64,000 nt of DNA. Origin: Mesorhizobium shangrilense (GTDB lineage: Bacteria; Pseudomonadota; Alphaproteobacteria; Rhizobiales; Rhizobiaceae). Positions 52,216 to 61,124 of the stretch are shown here, in pieces. A model generated the notes under the pieces. It searched no databases. It saw only the letters and a program-made list of their open reading frames with translations, and had not been told where the DNA came from. The position numbers and the translations under genes are program-made. The first letter of the stretch is position 1, and each line of letters begins with the position of its first letter. The DNA lies in assembly GCF_040537815.1 (NCBI RefSeq), contig NZ_JBEWSZ010000008.1:76588-140587 (forward strand). Direction: 5' to 3'.

Positions 52216-53370
52216 CTACAACCCAGAGGCCTTGGTGAGATTGACGCGGAATCGATCTCTTCGGCGCTGATAGCGCCGGGTCATTTCGGCGGTGGTGTGG
52301 CCGAGCTGCTTTTGCACGTAGCGCTCGTCGACCTCGGCCGACGAGGCTAGGCCAGAGCGCAAGGAATGGCCCGAGAACTTCGTCGCACGCTCGCCTTCGG
52401 ACAGATCGCCGCGAACACCGGCGGCGAGTGCCGCGCGCTTGACCAGCCGCGCTACTTCCTGGTCGTTGAGCCGCTCCGCACCAACCGCCTTGCCGTGCCC
52501 CGTGACACGCCGAAACAACGGTCCATGTGCGATGCGGGCCAGCCTCAGCCAGGTCTGCATCGCGACAACCGGACAGGTAGCATCCGACGAGCCGCGGCCG
52601 ATCTCGACCTCACGCCAACCGGTCTTTCCGCGCAGTGTGACGAGAACGCCTTTGTCCAAAACCTCGATCCAGCCACGGCCGTCCTCGGTTTGATCCCTGG
52701 CAAGGTCGAGGCCGACAATTTCCGAGCGGCGCAGGCCGCCGGCGAAACCCAAGAGCAGCATGGCGCGGTCGCGCAGGCCACGCAGCGTGCCGCGATCGAG
52801 GGTCTCGAGCATGGCAATCAAATCCTCCGGGAGAATTGCTTCTTTCTGCCGGGGAGGGGAGGCGTGGCTGTTGCGAATGCCAGCCAGCACAGTCGCGATA
52901 TGCCGGTCTTTTCTGTCCAACGGCTGGCCGCGCTGCGCATAATTCCACGAGAGCGACGAAAGGCGCCGCTCGATCGTCGCAACAGAGTTCGTTTTCTTGT
53001 CGCCTGTTACCTTACCGGACGCGCAGGCCGTCATGTAAAGGCCGACCACCTGAGGATCGGGCGGCAACACCTCGAGATGCTGCCGGCGCACCCAGGCACA
53101 GAAATGCTTCCAGTCAGCGGCGTAGGCGCGGCGGGTGTTGGCCGAGCTTGCGGCCTCGACATATTTTCGCGCGTGGTCAGCGAGCTGTTCGAGATGCGCC
53201 GGCAGGCCCAACGTTGGCTCCGAACTGGACGCCGGCTGCGGGCGAGGCGAGGGGGGATCAGCGGGTGCTTGGCACATTTCCATCACCACGTCGACAATAT
53301 CTGGCAGGTCGTCGGCGCTTGCCTTGTCTTCTCCGGCGGAATGTTTGCCCTTGGCTTTCTCGTCCATCAT
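52216..53370 (-). CDS. Tyrosine recombinase (integrase family)
   Basis: A 384-residue recombinase. The SAM-like core-binding domain is at about residues 65-165 (YVEAASSANTRRAYAADWKH). The catalytic domain has GGLRRSEIVGL (first Arg), FSGHSLRSGLASSA (HxxR), and QLGHTTAEMTRRYQRR (His and the Tyr nucleophile). The first 60 residues are disordered. It may resolve plasmid dimers or integrate DNA; next to repABC, dimer resolution or replicon co-integration is plausible. It overlaps vapC by 4 bases. Confidence 0.9.
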   Translation of the reverse strand: MMDEKAKGKHSAGEDKASADDLPDIVDVVMEMCQAPADPPSPRPQPASSSEPTLGLPAHLEQLADHARKYVEAASSANTRRAYAADWKHFCAWVRRQHLEVLPPDPQVVGLYMTACASGKVTGDKKTNSVATIERRLSSLSWNYAQRGQPLDRKDRHIATVLAGIRNSHASPPRQKEAILPEDLIAMLETLDRGTLRGLRDRAMLLLGFAGGLRRSEIVGLDLARDQTEDGRGWIEVLDKGVLVTLRGKTGWREVEIGRGSSDATCPVVAMQTWLRLARIAHGPLFRRVTGHGKAVGAERLNDQEVARLVKRAALAAGVRGDLSEGERATKFSGHSLRSGLASSAEVDERYVQKQLGHTTAEMTRRYQRRRDRFRVNLTKASGL

Positions 53371-53744
53371 GCCACCTCAATGTCGGTGTGCACAAAATCA
53401 TTGCCCTTGAACAGGAGGGGAATGTCGTAGAGCCTGGCGCAAGCGTAGGCGAAACAATCGCCCATATTCAGATCCGCCTTGTGCCGGAACGCCCGGATGG
53501 CTTCGCGCCCGATCGCGCCATTAATCTCGATGATTTGCGCGGGAATCTCGTCCAGCATGAGGGTGACGAGTTCTTCCGCCGCTTCGATCGGGCAGGCACG
53601 TTTGCGCGCCAGGCCGGCGACGGTCTCATGCACCACGATCGGCGAGACGCTAACCCTTCCGGCCTGACCAAGGCGAGCGGCAAGCGCCAAGCCATCCTCT
53701 TCATCGGCGATGATGGCGATGATGGCCGAGGCGTCGAGAAACAT
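53367..53744 (-). CDS. vapC: VapC-type PIN toxin
   Basis: A 125-residue PIN-domain ribonuclease: FLDASAIIAIIADEED (first Asp), HETVAGLARKR (Glu), DLNMGDCFAYACARLYDIPL (later Asp) and GNDFVHTDIEV. The four acidic residues of the active site are all present. Its start overlaps the vapB stop, and its stop overlaps the recombinase start region, tying the three genes into one transcript. Confidence 0.9.
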   Translation of the reverse strand: MFLDASAIIAIIADEEDGLALAARLGQAGRVSVSPIVVHETVAGLARKRACPIEAAEELVTLMLDEIPAQIIEINGAIGREAIRAFRHKADLNMGDCFAYACARLYDIPLLFKGNDFVHTDIEVA

Positions 53745-53983
53745 CAGCTATTCCCCGACAGGTCGTCGAAAAAGGCCTTGTCGGCTTGGGCGCCGGTTTC
53801 GGGAAAGGCGCGATAAAGCTCGGCAAGCGCCTTCAGCCGCTGGGGCAGGGGGATTGCGCCGCGGCTGCGTTGATACTCCTGTTCGACGGCGTCGCGGATC
53901 GTGTCGGTAAGGCTCATGTTCTTGAGTTTTGTCAGTCTGCGGACCGCCGCATCGGTGCTTTCGTCCTTGACGGAAAACGCCAT
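53744..53983 (-). CDS. vapB: VapB-type antitoxin
   Basis: A 79-residue protein of the VapB group with a short ribbon-helix-helix (AFSVKDESTDAAVRRLTKLK, NMSLTDTIRDAVEQEYQRS) and a C-terminal segment rich in Phe, Asp and Ala (AFPETGAQADKAFFDDLSG) that would fill the VapC groove. The ATG at 53983 is chosen over 53989. An inverted repeat in the TATACCGCTATAC stretch upstream (about 54001-54015) may be its operator. Confidence 0.85.
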   Translation of the reverse strand: MAFSVKDESTDAAVRRLTKLKNMSLTDTIRDAVEQEYQRSRGAIPLPQRLKALAELYRAFPETGAQADKAFFDDLSGNS

Positions 53984-54164
53984 CTCCATACCCCATGTTC
54001 TATACCGCTATACAATACCATATCGATCATCCGTTCGTCTCCCGCGAGGCAGCTTGTAGGCGGTTGTGACCTAATATGGTTCTGGAAATCGTTTGCTCGG
54101 CGAGTGGTCGGGAGGACAGGAGCGCCGGAGAGGCGCGGCGGCGCTACATCGACGAGCGGCCGTC

Positions 54165-55091
54165 TCAACCGTCAGCGGGTTCGTGCACCGTCAAACCGAG
54201 ACGCCTGGCGCGATCGAGCAGATGCTTGACCGACGACGCCGCCCATTGCCAGCCACCGCGCGGGGTTCGCTCGCGCATCGCCTCGAGCTGTGCGGCGATT
54301 GCCCGCAGGCTGAGGTGCGGATCGGCAATGGCAATGCCGGCGACAAGCGTCATCAAGCGGTCTTCCGGCTGCCGCCGCGGGGCGCGCTGGACAAGCGCCG
54401 GCTCCGCGAGACCTTCGCGCACCAGGCGATGCACCGATCGGCGAAGGCGCTCCACCGTCCAGCTCTGCCCCTTGTGGTTCAGGACCCGGACGACGTCATC
54501 CCAGTTATGCTGCGGACGCAGCCGTTGCACGATCGGCAGAAAGCTTTGCGCCGAGGCGATGAGATCGCCGACATAGACGCCGTCCCGGGCCGCGGCGATG
54601 GCGCGAATGCTTTCCGGCCGCCGCTCACGCAGGCCGGGATTGCCGGGAAGCCGGCCCCGCGCTCTTGCGGCAGCGATACCGGCCTTCGTCCGCTCGGCGA
54701 TCAGTGCCCGCTCCAACTGGGCGACCGCGCCGAGCACCTGGAGCGAGAACATTCCCTGCGGCGTCGACGTGTCGATGGGGTCGCGCAGCGAGCGGAAATG
54801 CGCACTGCGCTGTTCGAGCGTCTCGATCACCTCGAGCAGATGGCTGACGGACCGGGCGAGACGGTCGAGCCTGACGACGACCAGGACGTCGCCCCCGCGG
54901 ATCTCGCGCAACAGCTTGGTCAGCACGGGGCGCGAGCGCGTTGCGCCCGATCCCTGTTCGTGGTGGATGACCGCGCATCCGGCTTGCCTGAGTTCATCGG
55001 CCTGTACATCCGTCACCTGGTCCTCCGTCGAGACCCGCGCATAGCCGATGAGGCGGCGCAGTCTGGAAGCAGGGGAGGGGGCCTTGGCCAT
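54165..55091 (-). CDS. Serine recombinase (resolvase/invertase family)
   Basis: A 308-residue recombinase: IGYARVSTEDQ with the Ser nucleophile near residue 21, then VVVRLDRLARSVSHLLEVIE and FSLQVLGAVAQLERALIAER with the E-helix arginines. The C-terminal half is longer than in Tn3 resolvases and has two helix-turn-helix-like stretches (WTVERLRRSVHRLVREGL and WAASSVKHLLDRARRLGL). It may resolve dimers or invert DNA. The gap to 55.8 kb could hold its target site. Confidence 0.88.
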   Translation of the reverse strand: MAKAPSPASRLRRLIGYARVSTEDQVTDVQADELRQAGCAVIHHEQGSGATRSRPVLTKLLREIRGGDVLVVVRLDRLARSVSHLLEVIETLEQRSAHFRSLRDPIDTSTPQGMFSLQVLGAVAQLERALIAERTKAGIAAARARGRLPGNPGLRERRPESIRAIAAARDGVYVGDLIASAQSFLPIVQRLRPQHNWDDVVRVLNHKGQSWTVERLRRSVHRLVREGLAEPALVQRAPRRQPEDRLMTLVAGIAIADPHLSLRAIAAQLEAMRERTPRGGWQWAASSVKHLLDRARRLGLTVHEPADG

Positions 55092-55816
55092 GGCGGGCTT
55101 TCATGGGTGTTTCACGGCCGTTTGTACAATATCGACGGCTATTATCAACCATCCCTTTGCAGGCGTGTATTATCGACCGATTTGCAGGCCCGTAGAGCCC
55201 GTTCGAGGCCTTCGGAGGTGCCAAGGGACTCGGAAAGGGCCACAATCACGTCCACGGGCGCGCTAGGGCCGAACGCGGGCAAAACTGGTCATTTGGAGCC
55301 GGAGCGACCTGCATGACCCTTATCGAGGCGCTAGGGACGATCGATTTGGCTTTAGTTCCACAGGCGGGCGAAGCGGATTTCATGAGACCACGTGAGTCCG
55401 AGTCGGAAATCGTGAGACTGCGTGACAAAGCGCGTCTTTGCCGGAGGGCGCGGACAATACCAAGGTAGTTCAAGAGGTTAGCGGCGGCTGACGAACTTTA
55501 TCCAGCACGCAGTCTCACGAAAACCGATTCAAAACCGGCCGAATTGGCGGTCGGCGTCTCGCAAATTCCACCTATCTTGGTCGCGCTGTCCACCCAATCA
55601 AGGTGAGAATCCGCCGATCTAGGATGAAAACGACGCCTGAAACCGCGCAAATGCCGGCTTTCCACCCATCCAGGGCGCGCGACAGACGTCCTGAGATAGG
55701 CATTTTCAACACGAACGATAATGCAACATTATCATTCGTTGTGGTGGCACGACAGGTGGGGCGGTTTCGTGCGAATAATATTGCCAACAGCGCCGCCGTG
55801 ATTCATCCTGCTTTCG
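55092..55816. other. Non-coding stretch between recombinase and DUF1403 genes
   Basis: No gene recognised in about 700 bases. It contains an inverted repeat with 13-bp arms and one mismatch (55711-55739, around CAA), rich in AT, which may be the operator or promoter of the DUF1403-scpB pair or a recombination site for the serine recombinase. Confidence 0.45.
55711..55739. repeat. 13-bp inverted repeat upstream of DUF1403 gene
   Basis: ACGAACGATAATG, CAA, CATTATCATTCGT: 12 of 13 positions pair. It lies about 80 bases before the DUF1403 start. A repressor site is the simplest reading. Confidence 0.6.
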
Positions 55817-56839
55817 ATGATTCTGCGGCCCCAATCCCTCTCGCGCCACCCTGGTCTGCTCCCTGGAGCGCCAATCGCCACGCCTGCGCTCCTTGTCCCT
55901 ACCTGGCTGCGCCGCGCCGTCGCCGATGCGCAAACCGTTGCGGGCAAAGACGTCGAGGACGTCGCGCTCGTTGTCGGCGCTGCCATCGGCGCGCTCGATG
56001 CGGTCGTCCGCCGGCAGGAGCGGTGGGCCGGCGCCTGGCGGCAGCGCCTTGCGCTTGCGGCGGCCGCAGTCACGGCAGGGCAGGCTGGCCGCGTCGAGGG
56101 TGAAAGCGCGCTGCGCGACGCCGTGCTGCTCACACGCCCAAGCGATTTTTTGTCCGCCGGCCCCGCCGGATCGATGCTGCTGGCTTGGCGCCGGCTGGCC
56201 GGCACGCCTACCGAGAAACTGCTGACCAAGGCGAGCATCGGCGCGGTGCTCGATGACCTCGGTCTCCCCCGCGACGATGACGCAGTCAGCGACCTGGCGG
56301 ACGATCTTCGACAGCTTTCCGCGGGCATCGGAACGGTCGGCATGCTGACCGGCGCGTTCACGGCCGCCGAAAGATATGGCTTCGCACGAGCCTTCGGATG
56401 CTGGCTCGCCGACGCCCTGCTGGCGCAGCGGCTGGGTTGGGCCCACGCGGTGCCGCTGCTGGGCGCCGAAGCGGCCTTGGGCACAAGCGCCCGCACCCGT
56501 CGATCGGTAGTCAACTCTGTTGCGACACGCACTGAGACGGGTCTCGAGCGTGCCAAAAGTCTGCTCGCCGCGCAGGCGCGCGCCGCGCTGCGCGCCATTG
56601 ATCTTTTCGTCGAGCTTGAGCGTCGCGCGGACCGGCTGCTTGCGGTTGCTCCGAAACTCAGGGCCAAGGCGGCGGACACGGTCGTCGAAAGGCTCCTGTC
56701 CGACGATGCGATCGTCGCCTCTGAAAATATCTCAGGCATGAGCGATCGCGGCCTGCGCCGGCTGTTCGACCGGCTGCTTGAACTCGGCGCCGTGCGTGAA
56801 CTGTCCGGCCGCCCAACCTTCCGCATCTACGGACTCTGA
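55817..56839 (+). CDS. DUF1403 family protein
   Basis: A 340-residue mainly helical protein (TWLRRAVADAQTVAGKDVED, LLTRPSDFLSAGPAGSMLLA). The last 50 residues (MSDRGLRRLFDRLLELGAVR, GRPTFRIYGL) look like a winged helix. DUF1403 is of unknown function. It ends 5 bases before the scpB start, so they form an operon. In chromosomes the gene before scpB is usually scpA (kleisin), a position this protein now occupies. Confidence 0.75.
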   Translation: MILRPQSLSRHPGLLPGAPIATPALLVPTWLRRAVADAQTVAGKDVEDVALVVGAAIGALDAVVRRQERWAGAWRQRLALAAAAVTAGQAGRVEGESALRDAVLLTRPSDFLSAGPAGSMLLAWRRLAGTPTEKLLTKASIGAVLDDLGLPRDDDAVSDLADDLRQLSAGIGTVGMLTGAFTAAERYGFARAFGCWLADALLAQRLGWAHAVPLLGAEAALGTSARTRRSVVNSVATRTETGLERAKSLLAAQARAALRAIDLFVELERRADRLLAVAPKLRAKAADTVVERLLSDDAIVASENISGMSDRGLRRLFDRLLELGAVRELSGRPTFRIYGL

Positions 56840-56844
56840 CGATA

Positions 56845-57597
56845 ATGGCGGAGGCAGCGCGCAGACGAGGAGGGAGCCGGTCAGATGACCGTCGATCAGG
56901 CGAACGGCGATCAGCTGACCAGCTGTTTGACCGGGAGCTGGATCACCTGCCGCCGGAGGCGCGCTGGCGCGAATGGATGCATCGCGTTGAGGCGACGATT
57001 TTTGCAGCCAGCGAACCGGTCGGCCGCGAGACGCTGGCGCGCATCGTCGGCAAAAGCTGCAGCATCGACCTTTTGATCGACGACATTCGCGAGGAATTGC
57101 GTGGTCGGCCCTATGACCTGGTCGCCGTCGCCGGCGGTTTTCGGCACCTGACCCGGCCGGCATATGCCGACGCCATCCGCAGTGCATTTGGCACCGCCGC
57201 CGGCGGCAGCGAGCGCGCCGAAGACCTGACGCGGTCGGATGTGCTGGTGCTGATGTGCATCGCCTACTTCCAGCCGATCACGCGCGGAGAACTGTCGTCG
57301 TTTTTTGGGAAAGAGATTTCGCGCGACCTGATCGGCCATTTGCGCGGCGCGAAGCTGATCGCTTCGGGCCCGCGCAGCCCGACAGCCGGCGCACCCTACA
57401 CCTACGTTACGACCAAAGAATTCCTGCTGGAGTTCGGGCTCGACACGCTACGCGACCTGCCGGATTTCGAGGCGCTCGAGGATGCCGGACTGCTGAGTAA
57501 GGAAAAACTGCTTGCGGGCGACATCATGCCGGGGTTTTCCAATGACGGAGGCGAGGATGCAGGCGTCGCCGATAATGAATGGCACGCTGCTCCCTAA
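56845..57597 (+). CDS. scpB: ScpB-like SMC-complex subunit
   Basis: A 250-residue ScpB protein: a basic N-terminus, then tandem winged helices (RVEATIFAASEPVGRETLAR, VAVAGGFRHLTRPAYADAIR, LVLMCIAYFQPITRGELSSF, and PYTYVTTKEFLLEFGLDTLR). ScpB works with ScpA and SMC in DNA condensation and segregation. No scpA or smc is present in the window, so this copy either borrows host partners or works with the DUF1403 protein. Confidence 0.88.
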   Translation: MAEAARRRGGSRSDDRRSGERRSADQLFDRELDHLPPEARWREWMHRVEATIFAASEPVGRETLARIVGKSCSIDLLIDDIREELRGRPYDLVAVAGGFRHLTRPAYADAIRSAFGTAAGGSERAEDLTRSDVLVLMCIAYFQPITRGELSSFFGKEISRDLIGHLRGAKLIASGPRSPTAGAPYTYVTTKEFLLEFGLDTLRDLPDFEALEDAGLLSKEKLLAGDIMPGFSNDGGEDAGVADNEWHAAP

Positions 57598-57804
57598 GGA
57601 TAGCGGTTCGCGGGCAGCAATCTTATCCGCGGAGGACCGCAAGAACACGGTTGCGCTTCGCTCTGATCCCACCGTCAGTGGCGTGCGAATAGGCCTCAAT
57701 AGCTGCTGCTTGTCAGCCTCGGCCACACCCGGATGTGTAAGGACAAGCGCCGATGAGGCCAATAGTGGTCGCAGGTAACACGATTCGACAAGTCCTGTCG
57801 GGTT
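57598..57804. other. Intergenic, nothing recognised
   Basis: Short gap between scpB and the nif-type promoter. No gene seen; it probably includes the border between the maintenance block and symbiosis-derived DNA. Confidence 0.35.
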
Positions 57805-57919
57805 TGTCGAATCAGCGACAGAGCTTGCTGGTCCATATCTTGTTCAGCCCGGCTAAACAGCTGAAAAACTAGTGCAAACTTTTTTCGTTCGGCTCGATTT
57901 AATTGGCACGGGTTTTGAA
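57805..57919 (+). promoter_or_regulatory. nifH-type NifA/sigma-54 promoter, copy 1
   Basis: A NifA upstream site TGT-N10-ACA (57805-57820) precedes TGGCAC-N5-TTGAA (57904-57919). The -24 element is perfect; the -12 element has GA where the consensus has GC, which would weaken it. The word GGCTAAACAGCTGAAAA is shared exactly with the inverted copy near 61.57 kb, showing common origin from a nifH promoter. It faces the methyltransferase gene. Confidence 0.68.
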
Positions 57920-57976
57920 ACGCTTCGGTGCGAGGCGGCGAGTCGATCGGCATCCTGTCGCGGGCAGCCGCGATGG

Positions 57977-58138
57977 ATGCGTGTTGGCAGAGGATGCAGC
58001 TATAGCGTGCAACCGCTGGATGTCGATGGCCAGGAATTGCAGCTCGCGAACCGATGGAACAGTCCACAAATAATGAAGCTAACGGAGCAAACGATTCGCG
58101 AAGCGCAAAGTATTCCTGAGGTATTTCGAGAGATTTAG
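57977..58138 (+). CDS. Possible small protein after the nif-type promoter
   Basis: A 53-residue frame (begins MRVGRGCSYSVQPLDVDGQE; ends TIREAQSIPEVFREI) between the promoter and the methyltransferase, ending 12 bases before it. It has no convincing ribosome binding site and no family I know. It might be a short peptide substrate or helper, a remnant, or chance. Confidence 0.3.
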   Translation: MRVGRGCSYSVQPLDVDGQELQLANRWNSPQIMKLTEQTIREAQSIPEVFREI

Positions 58139-58150
58139 AGGAGTTCGACA

Positions 58151-58888
58151 ATGCCTGACAATTTCATCTACGGTGACGACTGGGCTTCGGTGTACGAAAG
58201 AATCACCAGCATGCGGGGTCGGATAGCTGAGGCAGATGAGACGGTTGCCTTTCTTGAGCAACACTGTAACGGAGGCAATGCGCTTGAACTCGGTATTGGT
58301 AACGGACGCGTGGCGGTTCCGTTGAGCGCGCGAGGGGTCAGGGTTGAAGGCATCGACAACTCGGAGAGCATGTTGAGGCTGCTTGCCAGCCGCAGCAATG
58401 TGGTCAAGGCCTGGCAGGGGGACATTGCCAATTTCACGTTAACAAGCTGCTACAATACGGTCTATTGCATCTACAACACGTTTATGCAGCTCTTCACGCG
58501 CGAAGCGCAAATTGCTTGCTTCCAGTCTGCTGAATCGGTACTAGCCGAGGATGGGATTTTGGTCATAGAGATCGATGTGCCGGCCTTGGACGGTTTCGTC
58601 AATGGACAGAAAACTACGATTTTGCACATCGATGATGAAAACACATTTCTCCGTGCGGACGTCCACGATTCATTGAAACAGAACCTGGTTTCATCATTCC
58701 TCTTGTTTTCTGGAACATCCGTGCGGCGTTTGGCCCAACCGGTTCGATATGTATACCATCAGGAGCTGGATACGATGGCCGAGTGCGTGGGGTTGGAGCT
58801 GGCGGAGCGTTGGGAAGATTGGGCGGGAGGGGCCTTCACCCAAGCGTCGACACGTCATATCTCCGTTTATCGCCGAGCTGTCTTGTAG
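58151..58888 (+). CDS. Class I SAM-dependent methyltransferase
   Basis: A 245-residue protein. Motif I is ALELGIGNGRVAVPLSARGV (about residues 44-63), followed by VEGIDNSESMLRLL (motif II, acidic end of strand 2), TVYCIYNTFMQLF and GILVIEIDVPALDGF. It should methylate a small molecule; the closest look-alikes are small-molecule methyltransferases of the Methyltransf_25 type. RBS AGAGGAG. It follows a nif-type promoter and points towards the ATP-grasp gene on the other strand. Confidence 0.82.
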   Translation: MPDNFIYGDDWASVYERITSMRGRIAEADETVAFLEQHCNGGNALELGIGNGRVAVPLSARGVRVEGIDNSESMLRLLASRSNVVKAWQGDIANFTLTSCYNTVYCIYNTFMQLFTREAQIACFQSAESVLAEDGILVIEIDVPALDGFVNGQKTTILHIDDENTFLRADVHDSLKQNLVSSFLLFSGTSVRRLAQPVRYVYHQELDTMAECVGLELAERWEDWAGGAFTQASTRHISVYRRAVL

Positions 58889-59308
58889 TCCCGAACTTTA
58901 CCAGCGGTCACGATGCTTGACCGACAGCAATCGAATTTAAGAGACGTTGTACTGGTGGGGCGAGGAGCTTCGAGATGCTCGCAGCAGGCGTCGTAGGGGC
59001 GTCTCGGACGGGTCTGAAGTTCGCGCCCGCAAGGGCAGCAGCATCGTGCGATGTTGCCCGGAATGTTGATTTGGGGAGTTGTGTGCCAGCCGCCTGGTCG
59101 ATCAGCAGCACGGTCTGCGGTGCGGCATGGCGGCAGATCGCATCGAGGAAGCTGCATGGCCCGAGGTGTCGGCAGATCGTAAGGCCAGCATCGGTAGAGG
59201 TCTGACGGCCGAATTACGGCTGCACCCCTTGGCCGATCAGGGCTACAAGAGAGAGCCCCCATCTGTTCGTCGTCATCTGCCCGCCACCGGAAGCCGCGCG
59301 GCAGACTG
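58889..59308. other. Non-coding gap between convergent genes
   Basis: About 400 bases between the ends of the methyltransferase and ATP-grasp genes. Frames on the - strand look like decayed coding DNA, but I cannot name a source. No terminator is evident. Confidence 0.35.
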
Positions 59309-60571
59309 CTATCGCATCAGGGGGATGCCGATGGATTTCTCGAAACCCCCGAGAACGGCATTGGCCACCGTATTGGCCTCTGCGAAGGATCCGGCCCGCA
59401 CATGGAACCAGCCGAGAGTTTCCCGGCGTTGGACACGGATTCCCGGATCGAGGCGGTGGGGATCGAACTCGATCAGTTGATCGCCATATTCCTCCAGCCA
59501 CGAGAGATCGATGTGGTTGGCTAGGGCTGCGTCGCGATCCGGCATGATGTTGCGGGCGGAGACATAGCCGGCATGTTTCGGCAGGCCTTCGCGGATTGGC
59601 AGGCCAAGATGGATATCTAGCAGCCGTTCCTGGATCATTTCGCCCGTCAGATGGCGATATACGGAGGGCATAACACCACCCATTAGTCGCGAGTTCATCT
59701 CGACCAGGGCAGGGCCTTGGGTCGTCGCAATCATCTCGCAGTGAAAAATACCAAAGTCGAAGCCCAGCGCCCGGGCGACCGCTTCCGCGTATCGGAAGCA
59801 AGCCTCGACCTGATCAGGTGTCAAATTGGCGGGCATCGATGCGCCGATCTCGATGCATTCATCTTCGCGTGCGCGGGTGTGGTCGGACATCATAAAGCGA
59901 TAGAAACTTCCATCCCGTACACCTATCTCGGCAGAAACAAGAGGACCGCTAAGATACTCCTCAACGAGGATTCCTTTGCGAAATTGAGCTTGAAGCTGAC
60001 GGGGCAGAGCATCGATACCAGATAGGAGTTTCTGGGCCGCACGTTCGGCATCCGGCGGCGTAGGCGCTACCGAGGCGAGCAAGCTGTCAAAGCCGGTCTG
60101 CGGCTTTACCACCACCGTGGTGCCGATGGCTTCCGCCACGGAGCGCGCCTCCTGCGGCGTGGTTACCGGGCGGAATCTTGGGCAGTGCAAGCCGGCGCGT
60201 AGGATCACTTCACGCGCGCGTGTCTTATCGCGTGCCGTCGTCACGGCAGATGCGCTGGTAAATGGAATGCCCAGTCGCCCACAAACCCGTGCTGCGACAT
60301 CGACACAGGGCTCCAATTCGGAGATGACGGCATCGATTGGCGCAAGCGCTGCGAGCCGTCGAACGGCATGCAAAACCTTCTTATCCACGGTGGAGTCTGG
60401 AATGGCGACGATTGTATCGAGGGTCGAAAATATGTGCTTTACGCGCTCTGTCTCGACATAGTGGTGATAGCCAGATCTAATAAGGGAGACTCGCAATCCC
60501 CTTTGCTTGGCGAGCCGCATGGTTTCGATGCCGGGCGAATTGGTGTCGATGAAAACGATGTGCTGGCCCAT
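59309..60571 (-). CDS. ATP-grasp ligase (amino-acid-ligase-like)
   Basis: A 420-residue ATP-grasp protein: VFIDTNSPGIETMRLAKQRG at the N-terminus, then VVVKPQTGFDSLLASVAP (ATP-binding lysine), KGILVEEYLSGPLVSAEIGV, and HCEMIATTQGPALVEMNSRL with the Glu/Asn that bind Mg. This arrangement matches L-amino-acid ligases and carboxylate-amine ligases that build dipeptides or amides. It starts 12 bases after the 134-residue gene with GAAGGAGGCGTC as its site. Substrates unknown. Confidence 0.82.
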   Translation of the reverse strand: MGQHIVFIDTNSPGIETMRLAKQRGLRVSLIRSGYHHYVETERVKHIFSTLDTIVAIPDSTVDKKVLHAVRRLAALAPIDAVISELEPCVDVAARVCGRLGIPFTSASAVTTARDKTRAREVILRAGLHCPRFRPVTTPQEARSVAEAIGTTVVVKPQTGFDSLLASVAPTPPDAERAAQKLLSGIDALPRQLQAQFRKGILVEEYLSGPLVSAEIGVRDGSFYRFMMSDHTRAREDECIEIGASMPANLTPDQVEACFRYAEAVARALGFDFGIFHCEMIATTQGPALVEMNSRLMGGVMPSVYRHLTGEMIQERLLDIHLGLPIREGLPKHAGYVSARNIMPDRDAALANHIDLSWLEEYGDQLIEFDPHRLDPGIRVQRRETLGWFHVRAGSFAEANTVANAVLGGFEKSIGIPLMR

Positions 60572-60583
60572 GACGCCTCCTTC

Positions 60584-60988
60584 TCAACCGACACGCATTG
60601 CGACATCAGGCTGTATGAAATCGAAGCGGATGGTCGCGCCGGCCTGCCGGCCTATTCCATCTATGGTGTTCTCGATGACTTCGACGAGGTCTTCGAGAAC
60701 GTCACGGGGTTTTCGCCTCTTCCGGCCGCGATCAAATTTCCCCAGCAGCAGCAAAGCGCAAGTCTTGTCGGGTTTGGCGCAGAAGACCAAGGCGCCACAG
60801 TTTGCGAATTCCCGCACCAGGAATGCATCGTCAGAGGCGATGCCTGAAAGCAACTCATACGCCTGACACAACCTTGGTCGAATTGTGGCATAGTCCTCCG
60901 ACGCTTCGATCCCGCCAGCAAAGGATAGATATGGCAACTTTGTCGATGTCCGCAGCCATACTTCAGTTCCGTCTGCTCTAAGAAACAT
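60584..60988 (-). CDS. Hypothetical protein in operon with ATP-grasp gene
   Basis: A 134-residue protein (begins MFLRADGTEVWLRTSTKLPY; contains DDAFLVREFANCGALVFCAK). The ATG follows AAGGGAATCGCC. It lies between the nifH relic and the ATP-grasp gene in the same direction, so its likely promoter is the nif-type promoter at 61.5 kb. I do not recognise the family. Confidence 0.6.
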   Translation of the reverse strand: MFLRADGTEVWLRTSTKLPYLSFAGGIEASEDYATIRPRLCQAYELLSGIASDDAFLVREFANCGALVFCAKPDKTCALLLLGKFDRGRKRRKPRDVLEDLVEVIENTIDGIGRQAGATIRFDFIQPDVAMRVG

Positions 60989-61124
60989 GGCGATTCCCTT
61001 TCTATTCAGGAAGTCATCAGACTACTCAGCCGTCGTTGGGGTTGCTCCGCAACAAGCCGCCGATAGAAGGAGGACCTGATCGGCTCGACGCCCTGAGCCG
61101 CGAACATCGCGCCAAGCGACTGGC

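Noticed and set aside
52366..53430. Rightward open frame of about 354 codons
   Set aside because: Antisense to the tyrosine recombinase, which has all its catalytic residues.
54093..55316. Long rightward open frame of about 407 codons
   Set aside because: It is antisense to the serine recombinase, whose motifs are clear; the long frame is a by-product of high GC.
55732..56826. Leftward open frame of about 364 codons
   Set aside because: Antisense to the DUF1403 gene; Ser/Arg/Ala-rich with no fold-like pattern.
57872..58138. 88-codon version of the small frame before the methyltransferase
   Set aside because: Its start lies inside the nif-type promoter, upstream of where transcription would begin; only the 53-codon part downstream is kept as a weak candidate.
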